The notes beneath the pieces were generated by a model. It ran no database searches and was not told the origin of the DNA. It was given only the letters and a program-made list of their open reading frames with translations. DNA of 64,000 nucleotides, from the NCBI RefSeq assembly GCF_037392515.1, contig NC_090280.1, forward strand, positions 21,288,618 through 21,352,617, read 5' to 3'. This document shows positions 11,494 to 23,700 of the stretch, piece after piece. The stretch's first letter is position 1, and the number at the start of each line of letters is the position of its first letter. The translations under genes and the position numbers were made by a program. This DNA comes from Haliotis asinina. Taxonomy: Eukaryota; Mollusca; Gastropoda; Lepetellida; Haliotidae.

Positions 11494-14400
11494 ATGGATC
11501 TGAGTTTGACTGCTGTTACCGTCTTCATCGTTCTGACTCAGGGTTACTGTCAGGAAGATTTGTTTAGTCAAGCCGTTCTTATAAAGAATACCCCAACTAT
11601 GCGAGTTTGGGTCTGTATGTGTTCCAACGTCGTCAGCGTCACTGCAGACAGATGGGATGATGTTTTTGCAGCGTGCAGACAAAAGACGGAGATCAACAAT
11701 GATGAGGTACTATCAGTGTAGAGTGGATGTAGTTTTCCGCCGCAATATCACGGCGTATCACGGCCCCAAACGGGCAATTAAATCTTGTTATAGCTTCTAC
11801 TGGCTAGGTCAACACGCTGTCTCTCCTGATGAAATTTTATCTATCAATTCCCTAAGATTACAGGATATAGCAACTCAAACTTGGCGAGCAGAGATTTCGA
11901 ATTCTTCTGAAGGTACCACTTATCACGTTTCCAAAACTCAACGTGGCCTTGAAAATATTGAGCATATATCCCTTTACCCTTGGTTCTTAAATGTCTCTTG
12001 TCTAGAACTCGTTACCTATAGAAGTAAGTAGGTGGTTCAAAATTCCACCTCATCGACACGTGCGATGTTCCTGATAACTTCATTATATCGTTCTCTGCCC
12101 TTTATTCAAACATTGCAGTCTATAGATTCCAAACTATTATGTTAAAAATTCCAGTGTGTTCAAATTCGCCGAATTTTATAACTGTAAGCAAAAACAAAAA
12201 CATATTCTGGAATATCATCATGAAAGTTGTAAGGCGTCCCTCCATCCTGTGTAGTCTTACCTGCATCTTTGGTCCTCGGTCTGAGCTTAAACATTGTCCT
12301 GTTCTGCTGTCTAAATAACTACGTACTGCATTTTCAACTCACAACATGCTAGTTTCCTTTAAAGATTCCTCTTACACCAAGTGGCACCAACGACAACTGA
12401 GACCTAATAATTTGGACAACGCGACTGCTTTTGTTCTGTCCATTGCAAGTTTTGGAATACGATCATTATTAGCTTCAGAACAGTGACTGAAATGAACTGC
12501 AATCAATTTAATCTCTACAAGGTGATATATATATATGTGCTAGAGTAGGTCTGCTTTCACCGGTTTACTTGTGCGGTTACTGATCACACCGAAAAACAAT
12601 ATTTTGGCCGTTAACCATTTAACCATGTTCAGGTATTACAAGAAAAGCCTCGAGAAAGGTAGACATTAGACATTTCGCAATTCATGTGCTCACATAGACA
12701 AGAAAAATCCAGTCGCGTTTATTAAAGCATGTCTGCGAGTTTCATAATATTTTAATGTAGATTTTTCAAGTAGTGTAACTCGTTTTTCAGACCACAACAG
12801 AAGAGACAACTACTTCGACCCAAACAACGCCAACCACAGGTAATGGTATATTTTTAATGATTTTTTAAACTATACTTAGCACGTTAGCTGTCGACACACC
12901 TGTGTGCATCAGATAAAGCGTGGCAATGCAATATGTATGTTACGGTACTGAGGAAAATGCGTGATTCCGGGTGTCCTCAGAAATAGTATCAGGCAAGATC
13001 ATATTCACTGATAAAAGGGCTGATATCACCTGTCACCCATTTGTTCTGATGACTTAAACTCATGTGCCAATCTGACACTCATAAACGCCACATATGCCAA
13101 CTTAACGCTCATAAACCCCACACATGCCAACCTGACACTCAGAAACTCCACACATGACAACCTGACACTCAGAAACTCCACACATGAAAACCTGACACTC
13201 AGAAACTCCACACATGACAACCTGACACTCGTAAGCTCCACACATGACAACCTGACACTCAGAAACTCCACACATGACAACCTGACACTCAGAAACTCCA
13301 CACATGACAACCTGACACTCGTAAGCTCCACACATGACAACCTGACACTCAAAAACTCCACACATGACAACCGGACACTCATAAACTCCACACATGCCAA
13401 CCTGACACTAAGTCTTTTATTCAATACTCAAAGGCCACAGATCTATTGTACAATATATTGTAGAATGTAGCAGACTTTTACTCATGTATAGAGATTCGGT
13501 GTTATCTGATATGTTTTACAGTTGTGACGTTCAATACGATGGCGAGTATTCCCTTCTGAGTCTCACAGCATGATATATAAACATAGAAACATCCTTACTC
13601 ATATCATGCTTGTTGCAGTTTAATAAGGAGTAGACATAATAAAATTCTTTATGGTACTGTATATTTAGTTTATCATATAATGGGCATACGGGCCAAAAAT
13701 GATATTCGTTTTCTGAGACATTGATATTGCATGATTTGCATACCCTATCTCCTTTTGTCAACTTCAGAAATCGACCTTTCCCAATTTTGTATGGCAATCA
13801 GCACTTTTCTCCTCATACCATGTCAGCCGCCTGGTCCTCTGAAGGGGTAATCAACGCCATTCCCCTTGTAAGGCAGCTTCCATTTAGGCTAGATTCTCTA
13901 GAAAAAGATCCCTTTGTTCCACACAATATGCTCCAACGCGGTAAATCCATTTTAGGATGTGCTTAACTCAGTTCATAGTCCTTGATGTAAAGAAAGTTCA
14001 CAATCAATGAATTAGGCGCTATTCCTGATTTACTATTGATCCCGTAAGTAAACTCCAGTCGACACAGTCAATTGATCCCCTTGCTCCACATGACGACCAG
14101 TCATGCCCCACATATGCTCCAAAACGTTAAATATATATATGTCAGGATGTGCTTAACTCAGTTCTTTGTTCTTGGTGTAGAGAAAGTTCACAATGAATGA
14201 CTTAGGCGCTATTCCTGATTTACTATTGATCCCGTAAGTAAACTCCAGTCAACACATCAAAACTGACTGCTTTATATAGGGCTGCAGAAAAAAAAACCCA
14301 GCAATCTCCAATGTTTGTCTCCTAGGTCTTGTATATAGGGGCTGCTGTGTGAACGAATGCTGTCTATTGTTCGTTACGTCCTTAAGGTCATGTATATAGG

Positions 14401-16447
14401 GGCTGCTGTAACAACGAGTGTTGTCTATTGTTCGCCTTTCACTCCATGTATATAGGGGCTGCTATATGAAAGAATGCTGTCTATTGTTTGGTTTTACGTT
14501 CATATATATAGGGGTTGCTGTAGATATAAATGTTGTCTATTGTTTGCCTTTCAGTTCATGTATACAAGGCTGCTATATGAAAGAATGCTGTCTATTGTTT
14601 GCCTTTCAGTTCATGAATGTAGGGGCTGCTGTAAGAACGGTGGTTTTCTATTGTTTTGTCTTTAAGGTCATGTATACAGGAGCTGCTGCAAGAACGGTGG
14701 TTGTCTATTGTTTTGTCTTTAAGGTCATGTATACAGGGGCTGTTACGTTGATGATGAAGACCGTGTCCTTCCGCACGAAAACTTCGAAGACGAAGACGAC
14801 ATGACAATTGACATGTGTCGAAATCACTGCATCCAGGAAGGATACTCTTTCTTTGGACTTGAGGTATGAACGGCTGTATTTCAGAACATGCTTTGCTTGG
14901 AACACTATAATCACAATAACATTTCATCGGTTAATAAATACCGCACTTTTAAGTTTTCGAATTCATATTCGAAAAATGAACCATCACTTGAAATGTAGTT
15001 TTTAGGCCGACGTAGTAGTTACTTTCCCTCCAATGACATCATTCGTCTGTACTTACAAGCACAACGAAAGGTTTTGTGTCCCATACCGCGGCATCAGCTA
15101 TGGAAAAAAAACGTTTCAAGAATATCTGTATTATCATAATTGTGTACCTACTCTAAAGGGGATAAATTCTTTAACTGCTTCATAATAATTATATACTGTT
15201 CTGATGTTAAGGTGATTGGTAGTTGGTGTTAGAAATAACGATTTTAGCATCGAGACACGTATCGTATCCCCACCCTCATCGGGACTCGAATCTTAACGCA
15301 GCTTCGGTGCATCATAATTGACAATACATTGTTGTTATTAAAAGTTAAGTATCGTGGTGTATCGTATCGCTTGTATCCCAGTATCAGCCTTATAGGAAGT
15401 ATGGAATGGTACGGCTCCAGCCCGAACTACCTAACAAGTAGCAGAGCAAGAAGTAACGACACTGCAAACAATAAGTATGGGAAGTCTGTCTTCTACATGA
15501 ACTAGGCTGTTGCGTTTGGGCGACTGAATCAAATATGGTGCCTGTGTGTTTCGGCACCCTTGTTTTTCGCTGCTTTTGGCAATGTTTCATTTCACTCAAA
15601 CTCAACGAATATTGAATCAGTTGCCCATTATGCACACAAAACGTTGCATTAACCTTGGAGCATGATGCATGACCTCACCACGTTTCCGTTTATGTCATCA
15701 GGGTGTTCCCATACTTTTTGTTTGAAGCATATTTTGGTGCATCAGTTATTTATATAGGAGGGAGGTGATTGTGTTTCAGCCCAGTGTTCGTGGCTGTTTT
15801 CGATGATTGAATGTTCACATGATCACATGAGTAATGCCATGCTCTCGGACAGATATAGTGAAACTCAGCTGACTGCATTGCGTCATTTAGTTTTCGTGTT
15901 AAAACGGTCATTGTTGTCAACAAATCTTAGCTTACGTTTCTAAACAAGGCAGACAATACGGACAGGATCGCCAATAGATGAGCCTGAGGCCATGTTCGTT
16001 TGTAAATATTATAAACGCAGTCCAAAACATTTGCAGAAATCCCCACTAAGTAATGGAAAGGAGAAATACAAATATCAGTAAGAACAAACCCCATCACAAC
16101 CATGAGCATCAATCTGCGCAATTGGGAACCGATGACATGTATCAACCAAGTCAGCGAGCCTGACCACCTCATCCCGTTAGTTGCCTCTTTCGACAAGCAG
16201 AGTCGCCCTTTAAGGCAAGCATGGGTTTCTACCCCGGACCTTCATGGGAACAATGCGTAGAAAGAACTGCGAGAATATGTTAGTCACATGTTTTGTCTTA
16301 TAGAACGGACAGGAATGTTACTGCGGTAACGTGATCAAGAGTGGCTACGTGGCCGTGCCAGACAGCCAGTGCGACCGTACCTGCGCAGGGGACCCAACCA
16401 AGACGTGTGGAGGTTTTTGGACGATGGCCATATATCAGGTTGTTTGA
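11494..16447 (+). CDS. secreted WSC-domain protein, 4 exons, 181 aa
   Basis: Exons 11494-11706, 12791-12839, 14724-14863 and 16304-16447 have GT-AG junctions (phases 0, 1, 0) and keep one open frame. Residues 1-20 are a signal peptide (MDLSLTAVTVFIVLTQGYCQ). Residues 21-71 are a short Cys-containing segment I do not recognise. Exon 2 is a Thr-rich linker (TTTEETTTSTQTTPTT). Residues about 88-181 are one WSC domain with the eight expected cysteines (94, 119, 123, 139, 141, 157, 161, 169) and the motifs GCYVDD, MTIDMC, FFGLE, ECYCGN and GDPTKTCGG. WSC domains bind polysaccharides; the ligand here is unknown, and an extracellular lectin-like role is inference. The start ATG has AAG upstream and heads the signal peptide. 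A LINE fragment, a 30-bp array and an exon-edge minisatellite lie in the introns. Confidence 0.85.
11718..12320 (+). pseudogene. LINE ORF2 C-terminal fragment in WSC intron 1
   Basis: The reading contains AVSPDEILSINSLRLQDIAT and QTWRAEISNSS, matching the RIKDIACQTWHNDVCSS region of the copy at 36.1 kb, followed by decayed sequence. It begins within about 12 bp of the exon 1 donor. 5'-truncated and non-functional. Confidence 0.6.
13036..13420. repeat. 30-bp minisatellite, about 13 copies
   Basis: The unit ctcagaaactccacacatga plus caacctgaca repeats in WSC intron 2. A 132-aa frame and a 97-aa frame on the minus strand are products of the 10-codon periodicity, not genes. Confidence 0.95.
13531..13797 (-). 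pseudogene. LINE C-terminal zinc-finger fragment
   Basis: The 88-aa frame includes GKGRFLKLTKGDRVCKSC, NEYHFWPVCPLYD and a hydrophobic C-terminal block ending RLRRE. This is the common end of molluscan non-LTR ORF2 proteins. Nothing upstream on the minus strand continues it. It lies in WSC intron 2. Confidence 0.7.
13958..14255. repeat. direct duplication of about 105 bp
   Basis: aggatgtgcttaactcagtt through gatcccgtaagtaaactcca occurs at 13953-14060 and again at 14147-14248 with about 90 percent identity by eye. A region around atgctccaa precedes each copy. Confidence 0.8.
14285..14745 (+). repeat. exon-edge minisatellite iterating the WSC exon 3 acceptor
   Basis: About eight units of 57-60 bp, each with tgtctattgttttgtcttta ag followed by gtcatgtatacaggggctgc. 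The last unit is the real 3' splice site plus the first 19 nt of exon 3 (14724 onwards). Upstream units keep a pyrimidine tract and an AG at the same place (ctttcag or ctttaag), so the genuine acceptor is preceded by several copies. Confidence 0.85.
16105..16256 (-). repeat. SINE family B, head half
   Basis: agcatcaatctgcgcaattg through accttcatggg, without the tail half. It ends about 50 bp before WSC exon 4. Confidence 0.8.
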
Positions 16448-17275
16448 CGGCCATCACGATGTGTCTCAGAAACAAGTTTGGATCTGAGGACCATTCCGTC
16501 TATCCTTGAAACAGTTCACTACAAGTGCTTAAAGTGAACTTGGTCGGTTATTACAAGACTTATGGTAACCTTGGTAACATCTATTGTTTCGTGTGGACAC
16601 AAGCTCACCTATACTACTATTTATACTCTGTCATCCGTCCGTGTGAAGAACAGATATGCTCATCCACTGTGCTGAGTATTTCAACGTGACAACGTGACAA
16701 TGGTGTGAATGCAAAATATACTCAACCTGCGGAACCCTTGTTAGACCCTGACGTTGTTTTATCGTACATTGTGATCTGTTTGACGGTTATATGCAATAAT
16801 TGTATCCTGTGCTACCTCCAGAAACTATTTCCAGTGATGGATGTTTTCAACTTACAAGCTTACATGTTTTAAATGTCATTAAAGTTCGTTAACATAATCC
16901 ATTGTGTATATTTGATCGTCAGACTTGAGTTTAAACTATGTTCAACTTACAGGAGCACCCTTCTGTTGTCTCGCAAAGTGTTATATGTGTCTACATAAAA
17001 TGTGTTTGTATTTCATCTGAAGAATAATAGAGATTTTTCATTATAACCCAGGTTTCCGATTATCGTCTTTCTGATTTCATCGTCATTTCATTGGTCTGCC
17101 AGTGATTGGAAGAATACCTCCTGCTTTCTTTGTGTAGATTCAGAGAGGACAAATATATTATTTGAATGATGACGTCAATGTCACCGTATCGTCCTTGTGA
17201 TGTATATTTTCTCGTATCAACGATCGTGTATCTCTTATCAAGGATAAGAAAATTACCTTATCATACAGCGAGCGA
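16448..17275. other. 3' flank of WSC gene, no gene recognised
   Basis: The first 300 bp are homologous to the 3' flank of the orphan WSC exon at 3.8 kb (gaggaccattccgtctatcc). The rest is AT-rich with no feature seen. Confidence 0.5.
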
Positions 17276-17537
17276 GCGAGTTTAGTTTTACGCAGCACTC
17301 AGCAATATTCCAGCTATATGGCGGCGGTCTGTACATAATCGAGTCTGGACCAGACAATCCATTTGATCGACAACATGAGCATCGATCTGAGCAAATAGGA
17401 ACCGATGACATATGTCAACCCAGTCGGCGAGCCTGACCTCCCGATCCCGTTAGTCGCCTCTTAAGACAAGCACAGTCGCCTTTCATGGCAAGTATGGGTT
17501 GCTGAAGGCCTATTCTACCACGGGACCTTCACGGGTT
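17276..17537 (-). repeat. SINE family B, full length
   Basis: Runs from the tail (gtttagttttacgcagcact, agcaatattccagctatatg) to the head (ggcctattctaccacgggac, cttcacggg). One of the best copies in the window. Confidence 0.9.
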
Positions 17538-18017
17538 ACCTTATCATAGAAGTTCATATAACCATTACCGGCTGTCATATGGGGGCAAGCTGCTCATTCA
17601 AGAATGTGAACATATCAAGGATGTCAGCATTACTAAATCAGATGTGTCTACATTGTTATGAAGCTTCTAGATAATGGAGAAAGTTGTAAATGTTTTGGTC
17701 ACGACTGTTTCTAAAAACGTCCTTTTCACTAAATGAATGCAATTTTGAAGTTTCCATGTTCAGTTATAACTCTACTTCCAGCTTGATGTTGCTACGCCTA
17801 CATTTATCAACAATATAATTATTATACAATTAACTTGAAGAAAAACATGTTTCATTTTTTAAGAATTAATATAAATTGTTTATAAATACGTTTGAAGATT
17901 ATTTAACTAAAGAAGGCCAATAATGAATCAAGCTGTCATAAAATGTCAAATATTTGTGCGAACCATATATGCACATTCATTACACGTCGTCAATCAAGGT
18001 ACAATAATTCAGTAGGT

Positions 18018-18150
18018 GAGCATGGTTTCAAGCCGCGTTTAGCAATATTCCAGCATTATCACGGCGGGGAACATCAGACATGAGCTTCACACATTGTATC
18101 CATGATGGGAATCATGGCAAGCGAACACCTTAACCACCAGACTACTCCAG
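18018..18150 (-). repeat. SINE family A, diverged
   Basis: gagcatggtttcaagccgcg then ttagcaatattccagc, acatcagacatgagcttcac and accttaaccaccagactac. Confidence 0.75.
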
Positions 18151-18949
18151 ATAATTCAGAATACGATTACACGTAAGGTGGGCACGAAATAATTCATCTC
18201 TTTATCCAAACCAGGAGCACTTATATCGCTAGTCTCATCTCGATCACCAGCCGCTCAACACTGATGCTAATACCTCTGACATGTACCGGTCATCGTGTTT
18301 GCTCATTGAAAATTGAAGGGATGACAGCACTAATGGCGGATACATATCCTCTTCAAGAAAGGTAGGGGAACTGCATTTTCAGTGTATGGTTATCGAAAGT
18401 GGGAGATATATGGGATTGAATCAATGTTGACACAATAATAATGGATGTCTTGAGAATGCATCACCATATGGTTTTCATTCAAAACAGAGCTGCTTGTTCA
18501 GTTATCTCCCTTGTTAGGTGACTGGAATATGACATGAAAATTTCAGCTTTACGTTTTGTCAGGAATGTGTGATTTCACCCTGAAAACCCTGACCATGCAC
18601 AGATGCATGAAAATTATCGTTAAAAATGGGCTAAAGTGATTATTCGACCTGTCTGAAAAACGTCAAGATTCATAATGACACCCCATGCACGTGTGGGAGG
18701 CTCTCGCGTTGTGCAAGTGCATTATGTGTGCGTGTGGTGATAACGTGAAATGATGCTGCACACTCAAGATGAATGTCATTACAACGTTCCTCAATGGGTT
18801 TGATTTCTTTCTACCAGACTTCAAAGTTCAGGTTCCCCTATTATTTTTGAAGAGTATGTAATCCGGACCGACTGTTATATGGGCCAAGATGGCCGACTAA
18901 TTCCGAATCTCAACCAATGGCTAAGAAGCGCATTTTACATTAACGATCA
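18151..18949. other. no gene recognised
   Basis: Unique intergenic sequence between the WSC and Ig genes. No splice-consistent coding run found. Confidence 0.45.
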
Positions 18950-19490
18950 TCCGAGCGTCAAATAATTCAACCAATGACTTTAGAAGAGAAAACTCTTATA
19001 TGCACCGACCATCCAGGCAGTCAAATAATTCATCCAGTGGTTATAGAAGCGATACACCTGACATGTACCGACCATCCAGGCAGTCAAATAATTCAACCAG
19101 TGGTTATAGAAGAGATACATTTGGCATGTATCGACCATCCAGGCAGTCAAATAATTCAACCAGTGGTTATAGAAGAGATACATTTGGCATGTACCGACCA
19201 TCCAAGCAGTCAAATAATTCAACCTGTGGTTATAGAAGAGATACACTTGACATGTACCGACCATCCAAACAGTCAAATCATTGAACCAGTGGTTATAGAA
19301 GCGATACACTTGACATGTACCGACCATCGAAGCAGTCAAATAATTCAACCAGTGATTATAAAAGAGGTACATTTGGCATGTACCGACCATCCCAGCAGTC
19401 AAATAATTCAACCAGTGATTATAAAACATGTGACTTTGACATGTACCGATCATCCCAGCGTCAGATAATTCAACCAGTGATTGTATTAGT
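18950..19490. repeat. 63-bp minisatellite, about 8.5 copies
   Basis: The unit catgtaccgaccatccaggc, agtcaaataattcaaccagt, ggttatagaagagatacatt tgg is 63 bp (21 codons), so it stays open over long runs in two plus-strand frames and one minus-strand frame. The first copies are diverged and the array fades out upstream at about 18900. I see no signal peptide or splice context for any of the frames. Confidence 0.9.
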
Positions 19491-20769
19491 GAGGTTGTCG
19501 GTAAACACATTGTGATGTTTAAGAGGATCAACTTGCAAACACAACGTCCTTTATTTCTGGTACCATGGCTACTTGAAAATATGATATTAATATATTCAAA
19601 GGCAAATGTTCATCACAATCCATCACATTTCATAATCATACTGAAGACAGTTATTTCTTTATTTCATCTCATTTCACATCACCTATTTTCATCTCGTCAC
19701 GTGCGTGTTAAGGACCGTAGAGATCGAACAGTCGTTCGATGGGTGACCGTGTTTGGCAGCTTGACTTCTGAGATTTTCTTCTACTTCAGCACTGCTCCAC
19801 ACTACAGCCAACGTGACAAATGTGGTCGCAACTAAATGAGTTTGTTCATAAATAGCCTCTGTTCATCCAGCATTGAATGCGTACCCGATAGGAAAAGTCA
19901 CATGACTGTTAAACTTCTGGAGCATCACAGGTAGCTTGGGTTTTGATGCGATAGCGCTTTGAAAATGAACAAGTTCATGGACAAAAGAACGTTTTAAATG
20001 CCTACTACAATATTCACCAATGATCAACGCAATTGCGACTGTGAGGAAAAACTGTATCTGCCTTTCTATAACCGCCAGGCAAGTATTGTGAGTTTATTTA
20101 AAGCCTTAGAGGAAGTACGACTTGCCTATTCTACATCCTCGTTAACTACTGCAACACTTTCCATAAAGTGACAGCTCCACATACCGTGAAACACTGATGT
20201 GCTGAATGGGTGAGATCCGTGCCTACCGAAGCCTACTGTGACCTGGAAACTTGACCATTATAAGGTTGGTACATTTACTTATTGTCAAACAGGTACACGG
20301 CAGAGTCATGCATCTAGTCGTGTGTTTAAGTCAAGAATGACGCTGTTAATTGTTTGATGTCGCCATGAAGTAACATATCATTTCGGACTTTTTATTTCAA
20401 GTGTAAAGCGACACATTTACACTTTAATGATTTAAGTTTATTTTCGAGACGCTGCGAATTACGCGTCCATTGAGACAATACTGGTATTATAGTCTTACAC
20501 GATTCACGATACCCGTCATGCCCTAACTCATCAAGTAAGTAAAATTTATTTTAAAAAGTCATTGTTCTGGGTATATTTGTAGTCGTGTTGTCTGTAACAG
20601 TAACATCGGTTGGACAATGAGACATGCGGATGTTGAAAACAACTCCTACCACGCATTTGATCATTGCATTGTAAATGTTCATTTTGAAGGTAGTAACGGC
20701 GACCGTGTCTGATCGAGTTTCCACTTTGCTCAATTGCCAATCTTCAACAACTTTGATTTGCTAAGGGTG

Positions 20770-23700
20770 ATGATGGATTTATACATGTCGTCAGTTCTGC
20801 TCATCATACTGCTGTCAGGTGGGTCACTTGATTGTTTCCTGAGTGAGTGAGGGAGTGAGTGAGTCCTTGCGTGCATGGGTGAGTGAGTGAGTCAGTCAGT
20901 GAGTGAGTGAGTCAGTCCGTGGGTCAGTGGGTTGGTGAGTGAATGAGTGAGTGTTTTACGCCTCACTCAGCTATGTTCCATTTATGTTTTAATGATGGAC
21001 AATCCAGTGATTGAGATTATGAACACCTCGTCAACTATTGCCATCAGCTCCATCTACTATCAAATAAGTAGTGCTTGCTCGGGTCCGATATTCTTACCTG
21101 AAATTCACTATTACTACTGAAGGCAGCTAATAACAGATAAAGGGACAGTTTGCCATAACCGTGGGCGTTTTATAAGTAACAATGAGTAAGTTTAGTTTTA
21201 CGTCGCACTCAGCAATATTCCAGCTCTAAAGCGGCGGTGTGTAAGTAATAGAGTCTGTGATCCAGTGATCAACAGCGTGAACATCGATATGCGCAAATGG
21301 GAACCGATGACATGTGTCAACCAACCAAGTCATCGAACTTGACCACCCTATTTCGTTGCCTTTTATAGCAAGCATGGATTGCTGAAGGCCTATTCTATCC
21401 CGGACCTTCAGGATTCGTATAAAGAAAAAAATAACTGCTCAAAGTTTGAACATTAGGGATATTGATAAGATCAATTAAAAATAGGGTCAATTGTGTGAAG
21501 TCCGATTCTGGCTGTAATATTTCTGGTATACTGTTAAAAGCGACGTAATACTAGTCCCGCCCTCCCTCCCTCACTTTACATCTAGAACAAACCCTTCCAG
21601 TCGCCAGCGTCAGTGTGTAAATAGTGATATGCGCCCATAAATAATCTGTAATGTATCATCACAGCTCAAGTAACCGAATCATTTTATGCTGAAGTCAACT
21701 TCACTCGTTTGGCCAGTTAAAACATTAAAGGAATATTAATGGGATACTGCTTTAATCAGTTAAACCCAGCTTTTTCATGCCAATATTTCATTCAAGTTTC
21801 GTGTCATCTTCCAAAATTGGAATCGCAATTCCACAGCAGTGATAATCCAGGTACCATTTACTTGAAATAGGAACATCGTCTTCATTGACCATCAGTGATG
21901 CAACTGAAGGATGTCATCACATGCTGGCATGTCAGAACACCACGTACAATGACACAGTGGTCTGGTTTATGAACAACCTGGAGATCATCCAAACACCCAA
22001 AGACTGGAATGGTTCCCACATGTCATTTCCTGACCTCCAAGATGGCGCCACAGTTGTAAATGTGAGTGTGTCAAATCACCGACACAGTATAACAATAAAA
22101 ATGCATTTGCAAAATGGCGATACGTCATGGAGATGTGAAACGGCGAACGAAGTCAGTGAAAACCTTACTGTCGGGGCAACAAGTCTAGACAAAGGTGAAT
22201 TGCTTTCTTCCTTTCTATTTACAAAACGGTCATCTGACTTATTAGAGAAAATGTGTTGATACTGATAACTCTAAAGGTAATCCTTCAAAATCATGAATGT
22301 TAGAAATATAATGTTATTAGGCTGGCGGCAGCACCGTAGTGTGAAGGGTAGAGAGTCCGCTAGGAGACGGAAGGTCGCGGGTTCGATCCCCGGCCCAAAA
22401 GGCGTTAAAATACGGCGGTTGTTAGTCCCTGCTTGGCTCGCAGTGAGTATGATGTGTCTGGGTGAGGTGTTCATGCTTAGCTGAGGCATGGTATCATAGT
22501 GAGATAGCACTCGAAAACCACCTTACATCTTGACTAGTACAAGCAGACACGCATACCTACGCATGCACGTCGACAAATTCTGAAGTATCAGTTAAACAGA
22601 ACACATCTGGTGCTGATCCCTTAGTGTGGAGCAGCGATGAACAAACATTCCACTTCATGGCAGGCAATAGGGTAATTATCCTCACAATTCACAGATCCTC
22701 ACAACTTGATACCGTCTAATTACCCCTATTGCCCAGTCGCAGGTTGGTAAGGCTTTGTCTGACCCTAAATACGATTTAACCCATTGATTTCTAAAACAGA
22801 TGTATTTCTTAATGCTTTACGTTACATATAAGAATATCTTTGTACTTCCATGGGGCGGTGGGGAAGCCTAGTAGTTGAGGTGTTTGCTGGTCACGCCAAG
22901 GACAGAGGTTCGATTCTCCACATGGGGTCAGTGTGTGGAGCCCATTTCTGGTACTGGGATATTGCTGAAACCTAGACTCACTCCTGTACATCTACACAGC
23001 AATCTCAGTTCAGAATTATATAGCTGGTTTATCCGGTCCACCGATCACCTGATTGTCTGGTTTGGCTACCGGCCGCCATCGCACCAGCATCGTCAAGCAA
23101 TAAATCCTTTCATTTTCATGCAAACACCCTTGTTAATGGTGCATACTATAGCTACCGATATGGGCATGTTAACCTTTCTCGCGAACACCTGGTGTCATCA
23201 CTTTTTGTATGCGATTAATGCATATATATTTCACAGTTATTTTTAACTTTACAGAAAAAAAGGAATTTGTTCGCAATTTTTGGCAATGACATCTTGTTTT
23301 TAGACAGAGTTAAAACTAGTGTCTTGATTTTAGACAGAGTTAAATCTAGCGTCTTAAGCGTCAGGTTTTTGTTTTTCACACAGACTCTGGTATACAGTAC
23401 AATCTAACGTCAGAAACAGCGACGGCAGTAGAAGGAAGGATTTTCAATTTGTCGTGTATACACGCTTCTGGCTTAAGTATTGGAACAGCTTTGTGGTACA
23501 GGGATTGTGTTCAAATATTCCAAACAAACGGACAGAATCAAAGGAACCAGGTGCTTTCAAAAACGACTGACTTTCGAGCAGTTTCACAACGAATCTCAGT
23601 GACGTCAGACCCGACCCAGCATCGGGTCTCTCTCACCATTAACTCTACGCTAGATGAAGGGTCGGTGTGGACATGCGGCAATGGAGAAAGGTTTAGTAAC

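Noticed and set aside
13026-13424. 132-aa and 97-aa Cys-rich frames
   Set aside because: Generated by a 30-bp minisatellite inside the WSC intron; the two frames overlap out of register.
22370-22400. tRNA gene
   Set aside because: The B box is good but the surrounding sequence cannot form a tRNA cloverleaf; it is the head of a SINE.
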